Origin: Deinococcus radiotolerans
GTDB lineage: Bacteria > Deinococcota > Deinococci > Deinococcales > Deinococcaceae
Direction: 5' to 3'
Assembly: GCF_014647435.1 (NCBI RefSeq)
Contig: NZ_BMPE01000012.1
Location: forward strand, 37,482 to 101,481
Length of the DNA: 64,000 nt
The translations under genes were made by a program, and so were the position numbers. Within the stretch, counting starts at the first letter, position 1. Every line of letters starts with the position of its first letter. Under the pieces are notes generated by a model. The model was not told the DNA's origin and did not search any database. It saw only the letters and a program-made list of their open reading frames with translations. Below are positions 26,596-33,854 of this stretch, in pieces.

Positions 26596-26629
26596 GGCGG
26601 CCCGGCCCCCTGCGGGCGCACGGGCCGCC
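26596..26629 (+). repeat. Bulged-hairpin element, copy 6, abutting a start codon
   Basis: Outer stem GGCGGCCC/GGGCCGCC around GG-CCCCC-TGC-GGG-CGCAC. It ends 12 bp before ATG 26642, so in mRNA it would cover the region just upstream of the ribosome site. Confidence 0.7.
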
Positions 26630-26641
26630 AGGACGGCGGGC

Positions 26642-27286
26642 ATGACCACCGCCGAACAGCCCGATGCGCCCTTCGATGCCTGCTTCCGTCCGCCCACGCC
26701 ACCCGAGCGGACCGCGCAGCTCGAAGCGGCCATCGCCGCCCTGCGGAACCCCACGCATGTCGCCGAGGTCATGCGCCGCGCCGCGGGTGACGTGGCCCTG
26801 CTCGTGCCGCACAACGCGGAGACGGGCGCGGTGTACGTCACGCAGGTGGATGGGGACCTGCATGAAATCGCCGGGCGGGACTGGTCGCTGCTGTTCAGCA
26901 CCACCGCCCGGCCGGGCACGCTTGAACGGATGCTGCGCGTGGCCATGACCGCCCGCCGGCCAGGCGGCGCGACCTGCCCGCCCGCGTGGAAGCTGGAGGT
27001 GACGGTCCGGCATCACGTCGAGCACCAGCAGGGGTACCTGTTGTTTCCCACCCGCGCGGCCCTTCAGGCGGGGCAGGCGCTGCTGGAGGCGATGTTCGCC
27101 CGGGAGGACGTGCAGGTCCGCCTGTCGGTGCCCGCGCAGGTCCTGCCCGAACCGGCTGACTGGGTCGTCGGGGAGGTGATCGAGGCGCCCGCCATCCGGG
27201 GGCTGCTGCACGACCTGGACCTGGACGAGTACCTGCGCGGGGACGCGTACGCGAACCTCAAACGCCGCCTGGCCCTGCCCGGCTGA
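26642..27286 (+). CDS. Plasmid protein of unknown function (214 aa)
   Basis: ATG 26642 is preferred over an in-frame ATG at 26567 because the hairpin element sits in between and the first 25 residues of the longer form are low-complexity Ala/Arg. The product is alpha/beta with no signal peptide: TAQLEAAIAALRNPTHVAEV, VALLVPHNAETGAVYVTQVD, WVVGEVIEAPAIRGLLHDLD. No family recognised. Its stop is followed after 9 bp by another hairpin element. Confidence 0.6.
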   Translation: MTTAEQPDAPFDACFRPPTPPERTAQLEAAIAALRNPTHVAEVMRRAAGDVALLVPHNAETGAVYVTQVDGDLHEIAGRDWSLLFSTTARPGTLERMLRVAMTARRPGGATCPPAWKLEVTVRHHVEHQQGYLLFPTRAALQAGQALLEAMFAREDVQVRLSVPAQVLPEPADWVVGEVIEAPAIRGLLHDLDLDEYLRGDAYANLKRRLALPG

Positions 27287-27295
27287 AGGGCGCGG

Positions 27296-27332
27296 GGCGG
27301 TCCGGCCCCCTGGCGGGGGCGCAGGGACCGCC
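27296..27332 (+). repeat. Bulged-hairpin element, copy 7
   Basis: Outer stem GGCGGTCC/GGGACCGCC around GG-CCCCC-TGGC-GGGGG-CGCA. It lies 9 bp after a stop codon and 92 bp before ATG 27425. Confidence 0.75.
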
Positions 27333-27424
27333 AGGACCACCCGGCAGACGGGCGCCCCCCGCCTGGCGTTCACCTCCCCCCCGCCCCGCCCTGCCCCGCC
27401 GCCGCCGCGGCACTGGAGACCCGC

Positions 27425-28072
27425 ATGACCCACGCCGCCCCCCTGACCACCACTGCCCCCGCCCCCATCGCCGCCGTCCTGCCAGCCGGGAACAGCAGCC
27501 TGCCCGTCGGCGGAGGGGTCCTCACCGGCCTGCGCCACGTGATCACCGAAGCCGTCAAATCCGTCACCGGTCACGCGAACGGCCTGGTCGGCGGGCCACT
27601 GCTGGGCCTGATGGGCCTGACCGCCGGACAGCCGAAATGCGCCGACCGGGACCACACGCCGGATTTCGTGCGGCTCACCGCGCGCGGGTACGTCGCACAC
27701 ATTCACCTCAAGTCGGTCGTGCCTGAACTGTGGGACGCGGTGCAGGAGGAGATCTACGTCCGCCTGACCGCGGTCAGCCCGCACGTGGAGACGGTGAACA
27801 TCAGCGAGACCGACGGGGGGCAGCTGACCATCAAGGTGGACCTGAGCACGCCCGAGTCGGTGATGCATGCCGAGGCGCTGCGGACCCTGCCGAGTGCGGG
27901 GCTGGAGATCCTGAACGACGACCGCTGGACGGTGCACCGCCGGTACGTGTACGTGACGGGCCGCTTCCAGGGCCTGGTGGAGATCAGCTGGCCGGGGCAG
28001 TTCGGGCAGAGCGTCGCCGCGTTCCCCGCGCCGGGTGTCACGCCGGACGTCCTGATGGACCTCGCCCGCTGA
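27425..28072 (+). CDS. Plasmid protein of unknown function (215 aa)
   Basis: A 215-residue protein. The first 40 residues are Ala/Pro/Thr-rich, then comes a Gly-rich helix (GLVGGPLLGLMGLTAG). From about residue 75 it is a compact alpha/beta domain: FVRLTARGYVAHIHLKSVVP, VETVNISETDGGQLTIKVDL, WTVHRRYVYVTGRFQGLVEI. No motif for catalysis is seen and no family recognised. It is the last gene before the 57-bp repeats. Confidence 0.6.
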   Translation: MTHAAPLTTTAPAPIAAVLPAGNSSLPVGGGVLTGLRHVITEAVKSVTGHANGLVGGPLLGLMGLTAGQPKCADRDHTPDFVRLTARGYVAHIHLKSVVPELWDAVQEEIYVRLTAVSPHVETVNISETDGGQLTIKVDLSTPESVMHAEALRTLPSAGLEILNDDRWTVHRRYVYVTGRFQGLVEISWPGQFGQSVAAFPAPGVTPDVLMDLAR

Positions 28073-28084
28073 GGCGCGCAGGCT

Positions 28085-28106
28085 CCACTCCCCGCACGGG
28101 GGGTGG
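28085..28106 (+). terminator. Terminator-like hairpin
   Basis: CCACTCCCC-GCAC-GGGGGGTGG begins 12 bp after the stop at 28072 and is followed by GGCCTGTTTC. Confidence 0.55.
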
Positions 28107-28116
28107 GGCCTGTTTC

Positions 28117-28261
28117 CCGTGGAAGTACACCTTATATATAGGCGCGTGGAAGCTGGCGGGCCGCTCGGGTTTCCCGTGAACCTCCACCTTATATATACGC
28201 ACGTGGGATGACCCGTTCTCTCGGGGAGGCCCGTGAACGTACACCATATATATAGGCGCGT
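28117..28261. repeat. Three 31-bp repeats at an exact 57-bp period
   Basis: Copies at 28117-28147, 28174-28204 and 28231-28261 share CCGTG-A----CACC-TATATATA-GC-CGT; the 26-bp intervals differ. Each copy has the AT-rich octamer TATATATA, conspicuous in this GC-rich DNA. 57 is a multiple of three, so the minus strand can be read through as a 19-residue repeat with IYKV--HGK, but no start or ribosome site supports coding. Likely a regulator-binding or iteron-like cluster for the genes to the right. Confidence 0.8.
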
Positions 28262-28314
28262 CTCTTGGGGCGGTGTGCGGGAACCCGGGGGCGGTCACGC
28301 CCGTACTCCGGGGC

Positions 28315-28668
28315 ATGACCCGCCCCATGCAGACTCAAGCCGGCGGCGCTCCACCGGACCGCCTCAGCCGGGTGGGCGGCGCGGTGGCCGCCGTGGTATT
28401 CATCGCTGGAGCGATGTTGCGTCTCAATCACCTGATCACACCCGCGGCAAGCATCGGCATTCAACTGGCGGCATTGCTGCTCGCGCTGGGCACCTGGCGG
28501 CTCGATCGGCTGCGCAGCACCAGCACGCTCCTGCTGGCCTGGTGGATCGGCATCAGTGCCTTCGACCTGAGCCGGGCCCTGGAGGCGGACCAGCCGGTGC
28601 TGCTGGCCCTGCTGGTGGGCGCGGCGGCGCTGGCCGTGCGGGTGCTGATCAGCCACGCGCGCCGCTGA
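28315..28668 (+). CDS. Small membrane protein of unknown function
   Basis: A protein of 117 residues from ATG 28315 (ATG 28327 is also possible). Four hydrophobic segments are visible (VGGAVAAVVFIAGAMLRL, IGIQLAALLLALGTW, TLLLAWWIGISAF, LLALLVGAAALAVRVLI). No family recognised. It follows the 57-bp repeats by 53 bp and could be controlled by them. Confidence 0.55.
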   Translation: MTRPMQTQAGGAPPDRLSRVGGAVAAVVFIAGAMLRLNHLITPAASIGIQLAALLLALGTWRLDRLRSTSTLLLAWWIGISAFDLSRALEADQPVLLALLVGAAALAVRVLISHARR

Positions 28669-28676
28669 CCGGCGGG

Positions 28677-28706
28677 GGCGGCGCGGCCTGACGGCACGCG
28701 GCCGCC
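28677..28706 (+). repeat. Bulged-hairpin element, short form, copy 8
   Basis: Outer stem GGCGGC/GCCGCC around GCGG-CC-TGAC-GG-CACGCG. It lies between a stop (28668) and an ATG (28720). The bases at that start, CGGGCATGACC, equal those at the 26642 start. Confidence 0.6.
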
Positions 28707-28719
28707 GGGCCGGGCGGGC

Positions 28720-29498
28720 ATGACCCTGAATGACCTGACGGCACTGAACCCACAGCCTGGCGCGGACGCGCCGAACCTGGCGCGGACGCGCCGAACCTGG
28801 CGGAGCTCACGGCGAAACTGATCCTGGCCCGCGCGGCGTACGACGAGATGAGCGCGTCGGACGAGTACGACAAGCACACGGAGTATTGGCTGCGTAACCT
28901 GAGCTGGGACCTCGAGCGTCTCGGCGTGCAGGGCGCGCAGGTGATGGAGGTGAATGGCGTGCCGTACGAGGTGCGCGTCCAGCCGGACACGTACGCCCAG
29001 CTGCGCCGCCTGGACGTCCCGGCAGCCGCGGAGGGTCAGCCCTTCGATTTCTCCGCGCTGGATCTCGGCGCGGACCGGGCGGCGCAGGCGGCGTTCCTGG
29101 CGAGCATGCCGCACCTGCATGCCGCGCTGAGCGGGCCGGGCGAGGTGCCGGTGCAGACCCTGCGGGCCGCGCATGCGGAGTTGCACGGGCGGGGCGTGCA
29201 CGCGCGCGTCATGACCGGCAGCGCGGCGGACCTCACCGAATGGGCGACCCGGTCACCGCTGAGTGAAACCACGGCCGTGAGTGTCTTCTGCCTGCCGCCG
29301 GAGGGCACGCACGCGCGGCGGCTGGGTCCGGCGGTGCTGCTGGCCAGTGACACGCGCGCCGCGCACCGGCGGGACCTGGCGGCGCTGACCACGCTGGCCG
29401 CGCCGGGTGACCGGGTGATCCTGATCGGCATGCACGTCCGCCTGCTCGGGGAACTGCGGGCCGTGTCCGGCTTGTACGTGAGTGCCCGGCTCACCTGA
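28720..29498 (+). pseudogene. Unknown protein gene frameshifted by a 20-bp tandem duplication
   Basis: The natural start is ATG 28720 (MTLNDLTALNPQPGADAPNL), but a 20-bp tandem duplication at 28761-28800 shifts the frame. Removing one copy restores one continuous 252-residue frame that passes through NLAELTAKLILARAAYDEMS into the long downstream frame (ATG 28848 to 29498). The C-terminal part has an alpha/beta pattern with AVSVFCLPPEGTHARRLGPA and GDRVILIGMHVRLLGELRAV. No family recognised. A shorter product from ATG 28848 may still be made. The duplication could be reversible by slippage. Confidence 0.7.
28761..28800 (+). repeat. 20-bp perfect tandem duplication
   Basis: CGCGGACGCGCCGAACCTGG occurs twice with no gap. 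It causes the +2 frameshift described for the surrounding gene. Confidence 0.95.
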
Positions 29499-29522
29499 CG
29501 CGGCTCAGCCTGCGTGGGTGGA

Positions 29523-29588
29523 GGCCGGGCAGACCCCTGCGGGGCCACGCCCGGCCAGCGGGAACGGTAAGACCCCAGAGAGAAGGTC
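29523..29588 (+). repeat. Bulged-hairpin element, copy 9, with second hairpin
   Basis: Outer stem GGCCGGGC/GCCCGGCC around AG-ACCCC-TGC-GGGG-CCAC (29523-29556), then AACGGTAA and a second stem GACC/GGTC (29571-29588). The second stem has one pair fewer than in copies 4 and 5, but both sides changed together. Confidence 0.75.
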
Positions 29589-29715
29589 AGGCGCGGCCGC
29601 AAGAGCTTGAATCCCCGTGCCGGTCCCTGTGAATGCAGCGGCTCCCGGATTGGCGCATCCTTCCCCGATTTGCTGGACCCCACGACTCAACCAGGCCCCT
29701 CTACCTCGCGGCGAT

Positions 29716-29785
29716 GCTGACCCACGCGCCGCTGGGGACCCTGCCCAGTCACCACGAAGGAAGGCAAGAAGCGAAGCGGAGGTTC
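29716..29785 (+). repeat. Degenerate bulged-hairpin element, copy 10
   Basis: CTGACCC at the left and AGTCACC at the right can still pair in part (to about 29753). The downstream GGAAGGCAAGAAGC and GGTTC correspond to the second hairpin of copies 4 and 5 with mismatches. With copy 11 it mirrors the tandem pair before the gene at 26003. Confidence 0.5.
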
Positions 29786-29840
29786 GAGCTGGCCTGAACA
29801 ACCACGGCTCAGTCACCGCACAAACGGCTGAACGGCAGTG

Positions 29841-29907
29841 GGTGACACCGGCCCCCTCTGGGGGCACGGGTCACCACGGAAAGAAGGCAAGAACCAACGC
29901 ACGGTTC
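29841..29907 (+). repeat. Bulged-hairpin element, copy 11, with second hairpin
   Basis: Outer stem GGTGAC/GTCACC around ACCGG-CCCCC-TCT-GGGGG-CACGG (29841-29875), then AGAAGGCAA and GAACC/GGTTC (29891-29907). Confidence 0.8.
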
Positions 29908-29971
29908 GAGGCTGCAAACCCGAATGACCAGGTCCGCCCAGGTCAGACGAGCGCCCAGCCAGGAGATCAAC

Positions 29972-30136
29972 ATGACGAACACTGCCCCCAGGCCGCCCCC
30001 GTCACCGAAGCCAGGACCACCAAGCTCCATGGGGTCCTGTGTCCCGCAAGTTCGGTGACGTGGACGCCAACGGGCACTGCAAGTCCGCCAACACCAACTT
30101 TGGCGGGACGTGGAGCTTCACGGATGGCAAGCTCGG
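29972..30136 (+). pseudogene. Truncated duplicate of the KSANTN protein gene
   Basis: The start ATG 29972 with CCAGGAG upstream matches the 26003 gene, but the frame is broken within 30 codons. From 30039 the homologous frame reads SRKFGDVDANGHCKSANTNF and then GGTWSFTDGKLG, matching the intact copy, and stops matching at about 30137 in the middle of the protein. The DNA to the right is unrelated and leads into the membrane-protein/TnpB-like cassette, so this junction may mark its left boundary. Confidence 0.8.
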
Positions 30137-30225
30137 CAGATCGTCCGCGTATCTCGAGGTTTGTGCACCTTGTCTACAGGTGCGTTTACACGCGCAGTGT
30201 CCCGCGGGGTTGCCTTGGGCGTGTG

Positions 30226-30254
30226 GGCGGCGCGGCCTGGCGGCACGCCCCGCC
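30226..30254 (+). repeat. Bulged-hairpin element, short form, copy 12
   Basis: GGCGG/CCGCC outer stem with CGCGG-CC-TGGC-GG-CACGCC inside. It lies between the truncated gene and the small membrane protein gene at 30331. Confidence 0.5.
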
Positions 30255-30330
30255 TGAACAGCGCACATGGATGACCACATCTTGTCAGTCTCCTCACGCC
30301 TCTTGTTGAGCACGTTGCTGGAGGTGTGCC

Positions 30331-30720
30331 ATGCGTGATGATCAAATGTTCGCGCGAACCTGGCTCTCGGTGGCTTTGGCCGCTCAACTGATCGAGTACG
30401 CCCGGGACTTTGGCCTTGTGGCAACGGCCAGCGTAGTGCTGCTCTCTGTCCTGTTGGGCGGTGCCGTCGCGCCGGTGATCAGGGCCAGCCCGTTCCTGCA
30501 GGTGGCCCTGATGTGGGTCAATGCCGTGCTCAGCCTGGTCATCCTCGTGGCATCAGCTCTGCAGCCTGAGGCGGCGACTCTCGACCTGACGTTGACGGTG
30601 GTGCTGTGGTGGTCACTCTTCGGTGGGCCCGGCTCGGCCTGGCGGTGCCGAGCGCAGCGCTGGCTGAGCGAGGTCACCCTGCTGGGTCAGCCGGTCATGC
30701 CTCTGCCCGGCGGGGACTGA
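30331..30720 (+). CDS. Small membrane protein of a two-gene cassette with TnpB-like partner (copy A)
   Basis: A 129-residue protein with start ATG 30331 after GGAGGTG. It has three or four membrane helices (VATASVVLLSVLLGGAVAPV, ALMWVNAVLSLVILVASAL, LTLTVVLWWSLFGG) and a short basic tail ending GQPVMPLP. It is clearly homologous to the 42284 gene: both share PVIR-SP--Q-AL, the VLSL helix, the -VT/V-L-LW helix and the terminal PVMPLP. Each copy directly precedes a TnpB-like gene on the same strand. I do not know a family; the conserved pairing suggests joint function or joint mobility. Confidence 0.75.
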   Translation: MRDDQMFARTWLSVALAAQLIEYARDFGLVATASVVLLSVLLGGAVAPVIRASPFLQVALMWVNAVLSLVILVASALQPEAATLDLTLTVVLWWSLFGGPGSAWRCRAQRWLSEVTLLGQPVMPLPGGD

Positions 30721-30780
30721 GCACGGCGAGGATCCCGCATTCAATCCACCACTGTTCAAGGCAGGTCTTTCCCGTGATGT

Positions 30781-30876
30781 CAGGCCGGCGTCGCCGGCCT
30801 GATCAAGGCAGCAGGGCCCCGTTCGCGCCCTGGCTCACATCATCATTCCGCCTCTTCCGTCCGCTGTGAGCGGACG
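30781..30876 (+). other. Two hairpins between membrane-protein gene and TnpB-like gene (copy A)
   Basis: A perfect 9-bp stem CAGGCCGGC-GTC-GCCGGCCTG lies at 30781-30801 and a 7-bp stem CGTCCGC/GCGGACG with five-base loop at 30858-30876, ending 19 bp before the TnpB-like ATG. The 42.7-kb cassette has two hairpins of different sequence in the same place. Termination/attenuation or a structured RNA are both possible. Confidence 0.55.
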
Positions 30877-30895
30877 CTTTGCTTTGGAGATTCCC

Positions 30896-32071
30896 ATGTC
30901 ACGTCGTATGTATCCAGATCAGCACAACATCCAGATCTCAACGGTCTCTTACCCCGCCGTCCGCCAGCTCATCGCACAGGGCCAACTCATCCCGATCGAC
31001 CGCGCACCTGAGTCCGATAATCCCATCAAGGGCCTCACCGACGCTGAACTCTACGTGTTGGCCGCGGATGCGCCGATCGAGATCCTCTCTGATGTGGCGT
31101 GCGTCATCGGGGGCCTGCCGGTCCAGGCCAAGCTGTACGCGCTTCCCTCGCCGGCCTATCACGCGGTCGTGCGTGCCAACCCATTCACGCAGTACCCCGG
31201 CATCGCCGAACTCCGCGCCACACTGCGGACGTCGGCCACCAGTGCCCTTGAGGGCCTGCGCCGCGCTGTACAGCAGGGCCGTCAGCCAGGTCAGCTGGTC
31301 GCTGCGGCACAGGAGAGTGCGCAGTTCGTGTCCTGCTGGATGCCGGACCAGACCGTCGTGCAGATCAAGTCGCTGCCCAAACGGGCCGAGCCGGATGTAT
31401 TTTTGACGCTCGCGTTTCGAGCGGCCTTCACTGGCGTGTTCCCGCCGCGCCGGGAGGCGGCCATGGGCCTCGACGTCGGCCTGCAGCCCCACACGGTGGT
31501 GGCCCGAGAGGACGGTCAGGTCAGGCACTATCACCTCTCGCCACTGGTGCGGCTGCCTACGCGGTCGCTGTCCTCGGCGGAGCGTGAGCTCCACGAGATC
31601 CTGCAGTACGCCCAGGGGCGTGAGGATTCCGAGGTGGTCGTGGCGTACCTGATCGGTCACGCCAGTCACATCTACGCGGAGGTCCTGGAGCACCGGGGCA
31701 TGTCCACCAAATATATTGCCCGGAGTCGCCAGCTGGCCCTGCAGGACGCGTTTTACAGCCATCTGAGCCAGTACGCCAACGCGGCAGGCATCCCGTTTAC
31801 GCGCGTGGATGCGCACCACAGTTCCACGACGTGCCCCGATTGCGAGACCCGAGGCGAGCGCGACCGTGACATCTTCCGCTGCCCAGCCTGCGGCCTGCAG
31901 CGCAACGCGCACGAGGTCGGGGCCCTCAATGTGCTCGCGCGCGGCCTCAAGGGCGGGGTGCACCTGCGGACGGGTCGGTGGCGCGCCTCTGGTCAGCCGC
32001 GCCGTCCGGCGCGGGATGATTTTGCCGAGTGGGCCGACGCCTATCACTTTCCGGGCCTCGGCCGGCGGTGA
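30896..32071 (+). CDS. TnpB-like (RuvC/OrfB zinc-ribbon) protein, probable catalytic residue lost (copy A)
   Basis: ATG 30896 is chosen because TTTGGAGA lies just upstream. The 391-residue protein has the TnpB C-terminal plan: RuvC-I GLDVGLQPHTVV (D193), RuvC-II AEVLEHRGM (E262), zinc ribbon CPDC and CPAC (Cys 313, 316, 329, 332) and RuvC-III RNAHEVGALNVLARG. The last is normally NAD-x-x-GA-NVL; here the catalytic Asp is His339 (CAC at 31910-31912). The N-terminal 185 residues are unlike typical TnpB but match the second cassette (YALPS--Y-AV-RA----PGIA-L). No TnpA or IS200-type ends are seen. It may be a nuclease-dead, DNA-binding relative; Glu340 might alternatively supply the acid. Confidence 0.8.
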   Translation: MSRRMYPDQHNIQISTVSYPAVRQLIAQGQLIPIDRAPESDNPIKGLTDAELYVLAADAPIEILSDVACVIGGLPVQAKLYALPSPAYHAVVRANPFTQYPGIAELRATLRTSATSALEGLRRAVQQGRQPGQLVAAAQESAQFVSCWMPDQTVVQIKSLPKRAEPDVFLTLAFRAAFTGVFPPRREAAMGLDVGLQPHTVVAREDGQVRHYHLSPLVRLPTRSLSSAERELHEILQYAQGREDSEVVVAYLIGHASHIYAEVLEHRGMSTKYIARSRQLALQDAFYSHLSQYANAAGIPFTRVDAHHSSTTCPDCETRGERDRDIFRCPACGLQRNAHEVGALNVLARGLKGGVHLRTGRWRASGQPRRPARDDFAEWADAYHFPGLGRR

Positions 32072-33237
32072 TGGGGCCGGCCAGGTTGGCGCTGGCCGGG
32101 CACCGGCACCTGCTGCTGTGCGTGCAGCGCACGTCCACGCGGCGGTGGGTGCGGGTGGTGCGCGGACCGGATCTCGACGTGGCGCAGGTCACGTGCACGG
32201 CCGCGCCCGGTGAGGTGGTCCCGCACGGGCGCGACGTTGATGTGCTCCTCGGGCTGCTCAGCGCGGCGGACCAGGAGCGGCTGGGTGACCCCGTGCGTCT
32301 CACGGTCGCCGAGCTGGTCACGCGCAGCTGCCTGCCGCCGGGTGCGCGCGGGATCGCGGCGGTGCAGGCCAGCCTCCGCCGCCTGAGCGGCAGCACGTTC
32401 GAGGTGCTCGAGGTCCGGTCCGGTCACGTCCCGCAGCCCTGGCAGGTGACGCAGCACCGGTTGATGACGCCGCTCAGGGTGAGTGGCACGGCGCAGGCTG
32501 GGGCGTCCTTCGGCCGGTGGGAGGTAGGCACGCAGGTCCACCTGCAGTTCGGCGCCGTTGTCCTGCAGGCGGTCGAGGCGGGCCTGTTCGCGGGGCTTGA
32601 CCCGACGGTGCTGACTCGCCTCAGGTCGCCCCTGGCGCGGCACGTGTACGTGGCGCTGGCCCAGGCGCGCGTCCTGCCAGGCGGCACGCTTGCGGCGACC
32701 TACCGCGCGCCCCTGCCCGGTTGGGCCGAGCTGCTCGGGCTGCGCGTGGACGCGGCGCAGGTCTTGCGGATCCTGTCCCCTGTGCACGCCGCCCTACATC
32801 GCGCCGGTGCCGTGTCCAGCGTCACGCAGCGCGGTGCTGGCGCATCACCGAGCATCGAGTACCACTTCTCAGCTGGGGCGGCCGAGCCGGGCAGCGTCAG
32901 CGTTCAATGGGCCGCCCCAGGCCGCCTCGTCAGGGGTCCTCTTGACAGCGGTGCCCCGGGGCCTGACGAGGCGGCACTCACAGATATCTGCCGGCATCCC
33001 GTCTTCACGCGGCCCCCGTCACGCTCTCCTGGCACGTACCGCACCGCGCAGGACGCGGCGGCGCTGCTCGGCTGGCGTCTCACCCGCAGCGTCGCCGCTC
33101 ACCGCGTGCGGGATCAGGCGGTGCAGGCGTACCTGGACGGTCACCTCAGCGAGGCGGACCTGATCGACCTGGGCCGGTGTTCAAGTGCCGCGCAGGCGCG
33201 GCGGTGGCTGAGCCGCCGAATGGGCCGCACCTCGTGA
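32071..33237 (+). CDS. Rep-like plasmid replication initiator, coupled to TnpB-like gene
   Basis: The ATG at 32071 overlaps the TGA of the TnpB-like gene (TGATG), implying translational coupling. The product has 388 residues. GRDVDVLLGLLSAADQ, VRLTVAELVTRSCLPPGARG, VQASLRRLSGSTFEV and VHLQFGAVVLQAV--GL follow the winged-helix layout seen in RPA-type initiators and in the repA of this window, at low identity. The C-terminal part is Ala-rich with a helical basic end. It could be a second initiator of a fused replicon, or a Rep-derived DNA-binding protein working with the TnpB-like protein. No iterons like those at 17.4 kb flank it. Confidence 0.55.
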   Translation: MGPARLALAGHRHLLLCVQRTSTRRWVRVVRGPDLDVAQVTCTAAPGEVVPHGRDVDVLLGLLSAADQERLGDPVRLTVAELVTRSCLPPGARGIAAVQASLRRLSGSTFEVLEVRSGHVPQPWQVTQHRLMTPLRVSGTAQAGASFGRWEVGTQVHLQFGAVVLQAVEAGLFAGLDPTVLTRLRSPLARHVYVALAQARVLPGGTLAATYRAPLPGWAELLGLRVDAAQVLRILSPVHAALHRAGAVSSVTQRGAGASPSIEYHFSAGAAEPGSVSVQWAAPGRLVRGPLDSGAPGPDEAALTDICRHPVFTRPPSRSPGTYRTAQDAAALLGWRLTRSVAAHRVRDQAVQAYLDGHLSEADLIDLGRCSSAAQARRWLSRRMGRTS

Positions 33238-33254
33238 TCCCTCATACCCTTCCT

Positions 33255-33270
33255 CCCGCCTGCGGGCGGG
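33255..33270 (+). other. Hairpin in front of the JAB-like gene
   Basis: CCCGCC-TGCG-GGCGGG lies 22 bp upstream of ATG 33293 and is followed by CTTGGAGGTTGCCC, nearly the same leader layout as before the TnpB-like gene (hairpin, then TTTGGAGATTCCC). Confidence 0.5.
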
Positions 33271-33292
33271 GCGCAATCCTTGGAGGTTGCCC

Positions 33293-33799
33293 ATGCGCGC
33301 GCTGAGCCGTCTGCTGGGCGTGACGACCACGCCCTTATCAACCCCTGATCCCACACCACTGCAGCAGGTGTCGTTCACCGCGGAGGCGCGCCGCACGCTG
33401 GGCGTTCAGCTGCACCATAGGGGACGCGTGCGGGGCGGCCTGCTGTTCGGTGAGGCGCGCGCCGGCACCCTGCATGTCACGGTGGTCACGCCCCCCGCCC
33501 TCCCCCACTGGGGCGGCACACTGCTCGAACCGGACGAGCGGTACGTCCTCGGGTGGAGCGACGCCATGTACACCCTGTACCGAGGTCAGGTCGACTGGGT
33601 GGGCCACTGGGTCGCCCGAGCCGACAGCACCCTGCCCACCCTCGAGGAGGACCTCGCGTGGTTCGAGCAGGGCGCCGCGAGCGGCCTGTTCGACGAGCAG
33701 CATGTGCTGGTCACGGCAGGGTGGGCGGACGGCGTGCTGACCGGCCGGGCATCGGTGATGTTCGGTGGAGCATGGGGCGTGTTACCGGTTCACCTGTAG
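33293..33799 (+). CDS. JAB/MPN-like protein without the zinc-binding motif
   Basis: A 168-residue protein from ATG 33293, with TTGGAGG upstream. VRGGLLFGEARAGTLHVTVV followed by DWVGHWVARADSTLPTLEED matches the JAB/Mov34 layout GG-L-G ... VG-W-H-x-H-P ... P-S-x-x-D, but the two metal-binding His are Val and Arg. An inactive JAB fold is the best reading; active members cleave ubiquitin-like or cysteine-carrier conjugates. It follows the Rep-like gene by 55 bp and may be co-transcribed. Confidence 0.5.
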   Translation: MRALSRLLGVTTTPLSTPDPTPLQQVSFTAEARRTLGVQLHHRGRVRGGLLFGEARAGTLHVTVVTPPALPHWGGTLLEPDERYVLGWSDAMYTLYRGQVDWVGHWVARADSTLPTLEEDLAWFEQGAASGLFDEQHVLVTAGWADGVLTGRASVMFGGAWGVLPVHL

Positions 33800-33854
33800 G
33801 CACACGTCACCTTCGGACGACACGCGGCCGGTAACGTGTCACGATCAACGGATC

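Noticed and set aside
25898..27937. Minus-strand open frame of 679 codons across three plus-strand genes
   Set aside because: It crosses intergenic hairpin elements and three genes with better ribosome sites and composition; product is low-complexity.
28117..28261. CRISPR array
   Set aside because: Only three repeats, several differing bases between them, 57-bp period below the usual range, and no cas genes.
28038..28328. Minus-strand gene encoding a 19-residue repeat
   Set aside because: No ribosome site, antisense overlap with the end of a good gene, and the conserved part (31 of 57 bp) looks like a DNA element.
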